Shown here in pieces: positions 1-5,132 of a DNA stretch of 5,132 nt. Under the pieces are notes generated by a model, which made no database searches, was not told the DNA's origin, and saw nothing but the letters and a program-made list of their open reading frames with translations. Both the position numbers and the translations under genes were made by a program. This DNA comes from Bradyrhizobium sp. (GTDB taxonomy: Bacteria > Pseudomonadota > Alphaproteobacteria > Rhizobiales > Xanthobacteraceae), in contig JAICIT010000245.1 in the NCBI GenBank assembly GCA_025960445.1, forward strand, positions 1-5,132, read 5' to 3'. Numbering within the stretch: position 1 is the first letter of the stretch; each line of letters starts with the position of its first letter.

Positions 1-516
1 CCGCTCGTTGCCGCGGTTTTCGACCCCTATGTCAAAATGGCAAACGCGTTGCCGCGCGTCGTTCTCGCGCCGATCTTCACGCTCTGGCTCGGGCTTGGCA
101 TCTGGTCCAAGGTGGCGCTCGGCGTCACCCTGGTGTTCTTTATCGTGTTCTTCAACGTCTATCAGGGCGTCAGGGAGGTCAGCGGCACGGTGCTCGCCAA
201 CGGCCGCATGCTCGGCATGAGCGAGCGGCAGTTGATGCGCCACGTATATTGGCCCTCGGCCTTGTCGTGGATGTTTTCCTCGCTGCACACCTCGGTCGGG
301 TTCGCGGTCGTCGGGGCCGTCGTTGGCGAATATCTCGGCTCCGCGGCGGGGCTGGGCTATCTGATCCAGCAGGCCGAAGGGGTGTTCGATGTCGCCGGCG
401 TGTTCGCGGGCATGTTCGTGCTATCCGCATTCGTTATCCTGATCGATCTGGCGGTGACCCATGTCGAGCGGAGGCTTCTGGTCTGGCGGCCGGAGCCGGT
501 TGAAAACAGGGGCTAA
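1..516 (+). CDS. NitT/TauT-family ABC transporter permease, C-terminal part (5' end outside window)
   Basis: Inner-membrane subunit of an ABC importer of the nitrate/sulfonate/taurine class (SsuC/TauC-like, BPD_transp_1 fold). The frame is open from base 1 to a TAA at 514-516 and gives 171 residues. Family members usually have about 250-290, so roughly the first third, with the first membrane helices, is missing. The family signature DPYVKMANALPR is at residues 8-19. Hydrophobic helices follow at about 20-53, 90-110 and 125-150. The cytoplasmic EAA loop that docks on the ATPase is at residues 66-85 and fits EAAxxxG-x9-IxLP as ANGRMLG, then V82, W84 and P85. A short basic tail follows the last helix. 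The binding-protein gene starts 78 bases downstream, which supports one importer operon. The ATPase is expected upstream. Substrate unknown. Confidence 0.93.
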   Translation, partial: PLVAAVFDPYVKMANALPRVVLAPIFTLWLGLGIWSKVALGVTLVFFIVFFNVYQGVREVSGTVLANGRMLGMSERQLMRHVYWPSALSWMFSSLHTSVGFAVVGAVVGEYLGSAAGLGYLIQQAEGVFDVAGVFAGMFVLSAFVILIDLAVTHVERRLLVWRPEPVENRG

Positions 517-536
517 AGTCGGATTGCGGCTGACTT
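516..536 (+). other. Weak hairpin in the permease/binding-protein gap
   Basis: AAGTCGG and CTGACTT can pair as a 7-bp stem with one G-U pair around a 7-base loop, beginning on the last base of the permease stop codon. No T-run follows, so it is not a standard factor-independent terminator. It could protect an mRNA 3' end and allow different transporter subunit levels, but a chance inverted repeat is equally possible. Confidence 0.25.
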
Positions 537-584
537 CTCAAGGCAACCGCGCTGCTCTATCCTGCGGCAACGAATGAACAGTAC

Positions 585-591
585 GGAGGAG
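585..591 (+). promoter_or_regulatory. Ribosome binding site fixing the start of the NitT/TauT binding protein
   Basis: GGAGGAG ends three bases before the ATG at 595. An earlier in-frame ATG at 574 has no purine-rich site before it and would put seven extra polar or acidic residues ahead of the signal peptide. The site therefore favours 595 as the true start. Confidence 0.75.
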
Positions 592-594
592 ACC

Positions 595-1623
595 ATGAGA
601 ACGATTTTGGGCAGACTGGCCGCGGCCCTGTCGATGCTGGTGCTGACAGCCGGTCTCGCGGCCGCGCAGACCAAGATCACGGTCGCGGTCGGCGGCGGCT
701 CCTGCCTGTGCTATCTGCCGACTGTGCTGGCCAAGCAGCTTGGCGAATTCGAGAAGGCCGGCCTTGCGGTCGAGCTGGTAGACCTCAAGGGCGGTTCGGA
801 CGCGCTCAAGGCGGTGCTCGGCGGCAGCGCCGACGTGGTCTCCGGCTACTTCGATCATTGTGTCAACCTCGCCGCCAAGAAGCAGGAGCTGCAGGCTTTC
901 GTGGTTTACGATCGCTATCCCGGCCTCGTGCTGGTCGTCTCTCCGTCGCACAACGGCGAAATCAAATCGATCAAGGATCTTGCCGGCAAGAAGGTCGGCG
1001 TCAGCGCGCCGGGTTCCTCGACCGATTTCTTTCTCAAATATCTCCTGAAGAAAAACGGTCTCGATCCTGCCGGCACCGCCGTGATCGGCGTTGGTCTCGG
1101 CGCGACCGCGGTCGCCGCGATGGAGCAGGGCCAGATCGATGCCGCCGTGATGTTGGACCCATCGGTCACGGTGTTGCAGGGCAGCCATCCGGACCTGCGC
1201 ATCCTCAGTGACACCCGCACGCAAAAGGATACGCTGGCCGTGTTCGGCGGCGAATATCCCGGTGGCGCGCTTTACAGCACCGCGGCCTGGGTCGCTTCAC
1301 ATGACAAGGAAGTACAGGCGCTGACCAATGCGATCGTGAACACGCTCGGCTGGATCCATTCGCATTCGGCGGAAGACATCATGGCCAAGATGCCGCCGGA
1401 AGTAGTCGGCAAGAACAAGGACCTTTATCTCGCCGCACTGAAGAACACGATCCCGATGTATTCGGAAACCGGCAAGATGGACCCGAAGGGCGCGGATGCG
1501 GTGCTGGCCGTGTTCAGTGAGAGCTCGCCTGAAGTGGCAAAGGCGAATATCGACGTCAGCAAGACCTTCACGAACAAATATGTCGAGCATGTCAAAAAGA
1601 CCACTGGGTTGAATGCGAAATAA
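595..1623 (+). CDS. ABC transporter substrate-binding protein, NitT/TauT (NMT1/SsuA-like) family
   Basis: Periplasmic solute receptor that probably delivers ligand to the permease encoded just upstream. The product has 342 residues, normal for the family. The start at 595 was chosen for the GGAGGAG site and because it gives a classic signal peptide: basic MRTILGR, hydrophobic core at about 8-21, and an AAA-Q cleavage site after residue 24. The mature chain begins with a beta strand (TKITVAV) and a ligand-loop region holding GGGSCLCYLP (34-42). Next come FEKAGLAVELVDLKGGSDAL (about 52-71), typical of NMT1/THI5-like receptors, then DLAGKKVGVSAPGSSTDFF (128-146) and an AAMEQGQIDAAVMLDP stretch (174-189) that marks the second lobe. 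The only cysteines are C37, C39 and C89. There is no lipobox, so it should be soluble in the periplasm. Ligand unknown; nitrate, sulfonate, aromatic acid or pyrimidine-type solutes all occur in this family. Confidence 0.94.
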   Translation: MRTILGRLAAALSMLVLTAGLAAAQTKITVAVGGGSCLCYLPTVLAKQLGEFEKAGLAVELVDLKGGSDALKAVLGGSADVVSGYFDHCVNLAAKKQELQAFVVYDRYPGLVLVVSPSHNGEIKSIKDLAGKKVGVSAPGSSTDFFLKYLLKKNGLDPAGTAVIGVGLGATAVAAMEQGQIDAAVMLDPSVTVLQGSHPDLRILSDTRTQKDTLAVFGGEYPGGALYSTAAWVASHDKEVQALTNAIVNTLGWIHSHSAEDIMAKMPPEVVGKNKDLYLAALKNTIPMYSETGKMDPKGADAVLAVFSESSPEVAKANIDVSKTFTNKYVEHVKKTTGLNAK

Positions 1624-1638
1624 ACCCGGTCGGGCGGC

Positions 1639-2337
1639 ATGACGCATCCGATCATTCATCGCGTCAGGACGCTCGATCTTGGGTTTGAGGCGTGGCCTTG
1701 GCCATTCGCGAACGAAAAGTGCGCCGATATCGAGGCGCATTTTGCGGTCAAGAAGCGCGAAAAGCCGATCTGGAACGGGCGCATTCTGCTAGGGCGCGAT
1801 CCCGACTTTACCGCCGAGCGGTTCAGCGCCCGCTATTTCGATGCCGATTTCGCAAGCTTCCTGGCCTGGCGGGACTGGGGCTTTCCCGACCCTAGCGTTT
1901 TCAACGGCTTCGGAATGGGCGCGCTGCGTTGCTGCGACGGTGCATTTGTGCTCGGCGAAATGGCCGGGCATACCGCCAATGCGGGGCGGGTCTATTTCCC
2001 CTCGGGCACGCCTGATCCTGACGATCTGAAGGGAGACGCGGTCGATATCGCCGGCAGCGTCGCGCGCGAGGTCGAGGAAGAGACGGGTCTGCGGGCAGAA
2101 GAGTATCGGGCCAGCGCCCATTGGGACTGTGTCGTCAGTGGCGCGGTGATTGCCATGATCAGGATATTGGAGGTCGATGTCACCGGCGAAAGGCTGCGCG
2201 CAAGGATTGAAGCCAATCTTGCACGGCAATCGCAGCCGGAGCTATCGCGGATCCATCTGGTGCGCGAGAGGCGCGATCTCACGGCGGCGATGCCGCGCTT
2301 TGTGACAGCATTCATCGAGTCAGAAATGGTTGCGTAA
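1639..2337 (+). CDS. Nudix hydrolase with enlarged loop (NUDT22-like layout)
   Basis: Probable cytoplasmic Mg-dependent hydrolase of a nucleoside diphosphate linked to another group; 232 residues. The catalytic helix is clear as REVEEETGL at residues 143-151, matching REUxEExGU with metal-binding E146, E147 and E148 in place. The upstream half of the box is unusual. The glycine of the FPSG turn (G123) lies 20 residues before R143, whereas the standard GX5EX7RE spacing is 14, and the usual glutamate eight residues before R143 is V135. A roughly 90-residue N-terminal part precedes the Nudix fold and includes WNGR (45-48) and a FASFLAWRDWG stretch (71-81). From memory, this order and the long loop resemble animal NUDT22, a UDP-sugar hydrolase; that is inference, and the substrate is uncertain. 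The ATG at 1639 is the only early start, because the preceding stop is in the same frame 15 bases away. Only a poor GGGCGG lies before it, suggesting translational coupling. Confidence 0.85.
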   Translation: MTHPIIHRVRTLDLGFEAWPWPFANEKCADIEAHFAVKKREKPIWNGRILLGRDPDFTAERFSARYFDADFASFLAWRDWGFPDPSVFNGFGMGALRCCDGAFVLGEMAGHTANAGRVYFPSGTPDPDDLKGDAVDIAGSVAREVEEETGLRAEEYRASAHWDCVVSGAVIAMIRILEVDVTGERLRARIEANLARQSQPELSRIHLVRERRDLTAAMPRFVTAFIESEMVA

Positions 2338-2367
2338 ATCAATCCAGGTGCCGGGAGGTCTCAGTCC

Positions 2368-3303
2368 ATGGGCAAAAAAGCTTCGCGATCGCTTGTGGCC
2401 GAGCTGAAGCCGTTCATAGCGCCGTTCCGCTTCGACGGATCAGGCAAGTTTCACCTGAAATCGAGCAATACCGACGAGAAGGGCGGGCTTGACAAGCAAA
2501 GCGCTGAAAAGATCATCGAAGCGAACCGGACGCGGCTGACTGAATTTCAGGAGCGGCTCTACGCCGATGATCGCTGGTCGTTGCTGGTGATCCTTCAGGG
2601 CATGGATGCGTCCGGCAAGGACAGTGCGATCAAAAGCATTTTTCAGGGCGTCAATCCGCAGGGCTGCGAGGTGTATTCGTTCAAGCAGCCTTCCCCTCGT
2701 GAACTCGATCACGATTTCATGTGGCGCAGCATGATTGCTCTGCCGGAGCGCGGGCGCATCGGAATCTTCAATCGTTCTTACTACGAGGAATGCCTGGTGA
2801 CGCGGGTGCATCCGGATGTGCTCGCCAAGGAAAAGATTCCGAACCGGCTGGTGACCAAGAACATCTGGCGCGAGCGGTTCGAGGACATATCAGCCATCGA
2901 GCGTTACTTGACTCGCAATGGCACGGTGATCCTGAAATTCTTCCTGCATATTTCCAAACAGGAGCAGCGCGAGCGGTTTCTCGATCGACTCGATGAGCCG
3001 TCGAAAAACTGGAAGTTTTCGATGAACGACATCGCTGAGCGCGCGCTCTGGCCGCGATACATGGCCGTGTATCAGGACATCGTGCGACACACATCAACAG
3101 CGGCGGCGCCGTGGTATGTGGTTCCCGCCGATCACAAATGGTTTGCGCGGGTGGTGATCGGCTCCGCGATCGTCAGCACGCTCGAAACGCTCGACCTGCG
3201 ATTCCCGCGGGCCGACGCGGCGTCGCTGCAGGAATTCAAGCAGGTGCGCACTGCGCTCGAAAGCGAAGGCGACCAGAAGCCCACGAAGACGAAATCGAAA
3301 TAG
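2368..3303 (+). CDS. Polyphosphate kinase 2 (PPK2) family polyphosphate:nucleotide phosphotransferase
   Basis: Cytoplasmic enzyme that transfers phosphate between polyphosphate and nucleotides; 311 residues, a one-domain PPK2. The P-loop is GMDASGKD (78-85) with K84. FQGVNPQG (92-99) follows and is typical of PPK2. The Walker B region is IGIFNRSYYEE (131-141). The lid segment is rich in Arg and Lys around 160-171. FFLHISKQEQRERF (191-204), KNWKFS (213-218) and APWYVVPADHKWFAR (247-261) complete the family pattern. The NRSYYE form, rather than DRSWYN, suggests the group that can phosphorylate nucleoside mono- and diphosphates (class III-like), but this is inferred from motifs recalled, not tested. 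The Lys-rich tail (about 302-311) looks disordered. GGGAGG at 2353-2358, nine bases before the ATG, supports the start. It lies 30 bases after the Nudix gene and is probably cotranscribed with it. Confidence 0.95.
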   Translation: MGKKASRSLVAELKPFIAPFRFDGSGKFHLKSSNTDEKGGLDKQSAEKIIEANRTRLTEFQERLYADDRWSLLVILQGMDASGKDSAIKSIFQGVNPQGCEVYSFKQPSPRELDHDFMWRSMIALPERGRIGIFNRSYYEECLVTRVHPDVLAKEKIPNRLVTKNIWRERFEDISAIERYLTRNGTVILKFFLHISKQEQRERFLDRLDEPSKNWKFSMNDIAERALWPRYMAVYQDIVRHTSTAAAPWYVVPADHKWFARVVIGSAIVSTLETLDLRFPRADAASLQEFKQVRTALESEGDQKPTKTKSK

Positions 3304-3329
3304 AACGTCGCAGGAGAGTCGCAGACGCC

Positions 3330-3344
3330 CCTGTGTGACAGGAG
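3330..3344 (+). promoter_or_regulatory. Ribosome binding site of the ABC_sub_bind gene, partly inside a small hairpin
   Basis: AGGAG at 3340-3344 sits six bases before the ATG at 3351 and decides that start over a TTG at 3345, which would touch the site. CCTGT-GTG-ACAGG at 3330-3342 is a perfect 5-bp inverted repeat with a 3-base loop and covers the first three bases of the site. The hairpin could slow initiation, but it is short and may be chance. Confidence 0.55.
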
Positions 3345-3350
3345 TTGTGC

Positions 3351-4334
3351 ATGAAGCGGAGGAAATTTCTTTCTTTATTCGCGGGCGTAACCGCTTCGCT
3401 TTCGCGGACCGCTCCCGCGCAGCAGCGCGATCGGCGAAAGGTTGTCGCCATGGTCAGCGCATTCAGCGAACAGGAAATGGAGCCGCTGCGGACCGCACTG
3501 ATTGGAAAGTTGCGAGAACTCGGCTGGCGCGAAGGCGAAAATCTCGAATTCGATCTTCGCCTGACGGGCGGAGATCCATCTGCCATGGCGGATGCGGCGG
3601 CTGCATTGGTTCAGCGTCGACCCGACATTATCGTGGCCCAAGGAAGCCCTTTGTTGGAGGCTGTCCGAAGGCACTCCGGTGGCATTCCGGTGGTCTTTAT
3701 GCTTGTTGCCGATCCGGTTGGATTGGGACTCATTCAGTCACTCTCGCATCCCGGCGGCGAGTTGACCGGATTTACCAATTTCGAACTTTCGGTCGGCAGT
3801 AAATGGGTCGAGTTGCTGAGTCAGGCCAGCCCTGCCGTTTCCACCCTCGTGCTGATTGCCAATCCCGGCAATCCAACGAGCACCGCGTTTTCCAGGCTGA
3901 TCGAGGCGTCGGCGCGTTCGGTCAAGCTCGAGGCTCGCACGGTCTATGTCCGCAACGCCGCGGAAATTGAACAGGCCATTCGAAGTGCCGGAGGCCCGCA
4001 ACATGCGGCATTGATGACGCTGCCGGATTTCCTCCCGGTGATCAATCGCGACCTTATCGTGAAGCTGACCAACGAGCTTCGCATGCCGAGCATTCATCCG
4101 TTTCGTACGTTTCCTGTAAATGGGGCACTGATGTCGTACGGCCTCGACTTTCCCGAGCTCTATCGGCAAGCCGCGGTTTACGTCGACCGAATTCTACGCG
4201 GGACCAAGCCAGCCGACTTGCCGGTTCAGGCACCAAACAAGTTCGAGCTCGTTATAAACCTGATAACCGCAAAGGCCCTCGGTGTCGATGTGCCGGCCGC
4301 GCTGTTGGCGAGCGCCGACGAGCTGATCGAGTAA
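3351..4334 (+). CDS. ABC transporter substrate-binding protein, ABC_sub_bind family
   Basis: Secreted solute receptor of the family annotated as tryptophan/tyrosine-type ABC binding proteins (ABC_sub_bind, PF04392); 327 residues, the usual length. The N-terminus MKRRKFLSLF, ending in APA-QQ with probable cleavage after residue 23, is the family's characteristic leader. The RRxFL pattern resembles a Tat signal, though its core is short and broken by R19. Family landmarks in order are LGWREGENLEFDLR (57-70), PDIIVAQGSPLL (91-102), IPVVFMLVADPVGLGLI (112-128) with SHPGGELTGF (132-141), KWVELLSQASP (151-161), YGLDFPELYRQAA (263-275), and the C-terminal LPVQAPNKFELVINLITAKA (290-309) followed by GVDVP. 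No permease or ATPase gene follows, so its partner proteins must be elsewhere, if it has any. Such orphans are common in bradyrhizobia. The true ligand is unknown; the family name should not be read as amino-acid specificity. Confidence 0.92.
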   Translation: MKRRKFLSLFAGVTASLSRTAPAQQRDRRKVVAMVSAFSEQEMEPLRTALIGKLRELGWREGENLEFDLRLTGGDPSAMADAAAALVQRRPDIIVAQGSPLLEAVRRHSGGIPVVFMLVADPVGLGLIQSLSHPGGELTGFTNFELSVGSKWVELLSQASPAVSTLVLIANPGNPTSTAFSRLIEASARSVKLEARTVYVRNAAEIEQAIRSAGGPQHAALMTLPDFLPVINRDLIVKLTNELRMPSIHPFRTFPVNGALMSYGLDFPELYRQAAVYVDRILRGTKPADLPVQAPNKFELVINLITAKALGVDVPAALLASADELIE

Positions 4335-4370
4335 CGGCATCACTGCGGTTTTTGCGCTTAAGCGAGGCAC

Positions 4371-5132
4371 GTGAACCAGATATTTCGAGGCTGCCGGACT
4401 GTGCGCATCAGTGGACCCGTTGCCTACATTCTTCTTTATGGCACCCTGTATGCCGCCTTTGGCGTTGCCTCGCCGTTCTGGCCGAAATTCTTCGAAACGA
4501 GGGATTTAAGTTCGGAGCAGATAGGTTTCATTCTGAGCGCTGCAATGCTGGTGCGGCTCGGCGCCGGCCCGTTGGTAGGAAGGCTCGCCGACCTCTGGCG
4601 ATCACGACAGCTTCTGGCCATTGCTTCTGATAGCTATGCTGCAGGCTGCAGCACTTGCCCCGACCACCGCGATTGCGGACGCGCTGTCAGTCAATGCAGC
4701 GAAGCCGGAACGAGCGGGCAAGCCGTTTGAATACGGCTGGATCAGAGGCGCGGGATCGGCGGCTTTCGTGCTGGGCACGCTGGTGATCGGGCAACTGATC
4801 AGCCGTACCGATCTCAATCCGATCATCTGGATGAATGTGGCGCTCCTCCTTGCGGCCGCCGCTGCAACGGCCTTGCTGCCTCATGCGAGTGACCAATCCC
4901 GGCCGCCCGGTGACGGCTTGCCCCCCAGGAATCACTTGTCCGAGCTTCTTGGGATGTCGCGCTTTCGCATCCTCGTTCTGGTTTCCGCCTGGATCTATGG
5001 AAGTCACGCCATGCATGACGCATTTGCCGTGATCAGGTGGAGCGATGCTGGAATGGACGCCTCGGTCATAAGCATTCTGTGGTCGGAGGCGGTTGCCGCT
5101 GAAGTGATTGTATTCTTGATCGTCGGGCCGGC
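4371..5132 (+). pseudogene. Frameshifted MFS transporter, HcaT-like (MFS_1_like) group; 3' end outside window
   Basis: Remains of an inner-membrane secondary transporter related to the 3-phenylpropionate permease group. Part one, read from GTG 4371, gives 82 recognisable residues to about 4616: helix 1 (about 15-36), SPFWPKFFETRDLSSEQIG (34-52), helix 2, and the loop GRLADLWRSR (70-79). That frame then becomes non-membrane, Cys-rich sequence and stops at 4728-4730. The rest of the protein continues in the next frame from about 4621, open to the window end (170 codons). It shows LQAAALAPTTAIADAL, FEYGWIRGAGSAAFVLGTL, a later YGSHAMHDAF, and LWSEAVAAEVIVF, all typical of the family. Set against E. 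coli HcaT from memory, some 18 residues covering helix 3 are absent at the junction, so a simple one-base sequencing error is unlikely. The start is uncertain: GTG 4401 is an alternative, with AGG about 10 bases before it. The gene begins 36 bases after the binding protein. Confidence 0.82.

Noticed and set aside
517..594. Sigma-70-type promoter in the permease/binding-protein gap
   Set aside because: No pair of -35 and -10 hexamers with acceptable spacing was found by eye.
538..1224. Long open frame on the minus strand (228 codons) opposite the binding-protein gene
   Set aside because: It mirrors the codon bias of the well-supported + strand gene. Its translation is rich in Arg, His and Gln with no recognisable domain or signal.
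4355..4364. Perfect palindrome CGCTTAAGCG before the MFS remnant, as an operator or terminator
   Set aside because: The hairpin is only 3 bp around TTAA. The T-run lies before it rather than after it, and a 10-bp palindrome alone is weak evidence for an operator.
4600..4640. Programmed ribosomal frameshift in the MFS gene
   Set aside because: There is no slippery heptamer or downstream structure, and a membrane helix seems to be missing at the same place, which fits damage rather than recoding.
4638..4651. Tandem GCTGCAG duplication as the cause of the MFS frameshift
   Set aside because: The frame that matches the family already runs from 4621 straight through both copies (MLQAAALAP), so the shift happened earlier.
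4371..4730. A short intact 119-residue protein ending at 4730
   Set aside because: After about residue 84 the translation loses membrane character, while the correct continuation is evident in the next frame. It is the front of a broken gene.

Overview
The window looks like chromosomal DNA of a GC-rich alphaproteobacterium, most likely Bradyrhizobium, Rhodopseudomonas or a close relative. This rests on GC-rich third codon positions, GGAGGAG-type ribosome binding sites, and two substrate-binding-protein families (NitT/TauT-like and ABC_sub_bind) that are greatly expanded in that group. The assignment comes from family knowledge, not a database search. All genes lie on the + strand, with gaps of only 78, 15, 30, 47 and 36 bases, and no gene-free stretch is longer than 78 bases. 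I saw no RNA genes, CRISPR array, insertion sequence or convincing factor-independent terminator.

Left part (1-1623): the C-terminal two thirds of a NitT/TauT-type ABC permease, entering from beyond the window, then an intact secreted substrate-binding protein of the same importer class. The ATPase is probably upstream of position 1. The solute cannot be read from the sequence.

Middle (1639-3303): a Nudix hydrolase with an enlarged loop before its catalytic helix, resembling the NUDT22-type layout, then a PPK2-family polyphosphate kinase. Both act on nucleotide phosphates: the first probably cleaves a nucleoside diphosphate derivative, and the second moves phosphate between polyphosphate and nucleotides. 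The Nudix gene starts 15 bases after the binding-protein stop and has almost no ribosome binding site of its own, so it is probably translated from the transporter transcript.

Right part (3351-5132): an ABC_sub_bind-family periplasmic binding protein with no permease or ATPase beside it, then a broken major-facilitator gene of the HcaT-like (MFS_1_like) group. The MFS gene changes frame near 4617-4620 and appears to have lost its third membrane helix at the same place. Its second frame stays open to the window end.

The content is mostly ordinary housekeeping and accessory metabolism. I did not find a clearly new system. The points most worth a second look are the MFS lesion, the unusual Nudix, and its pairing with PPK2 behind a transporter.
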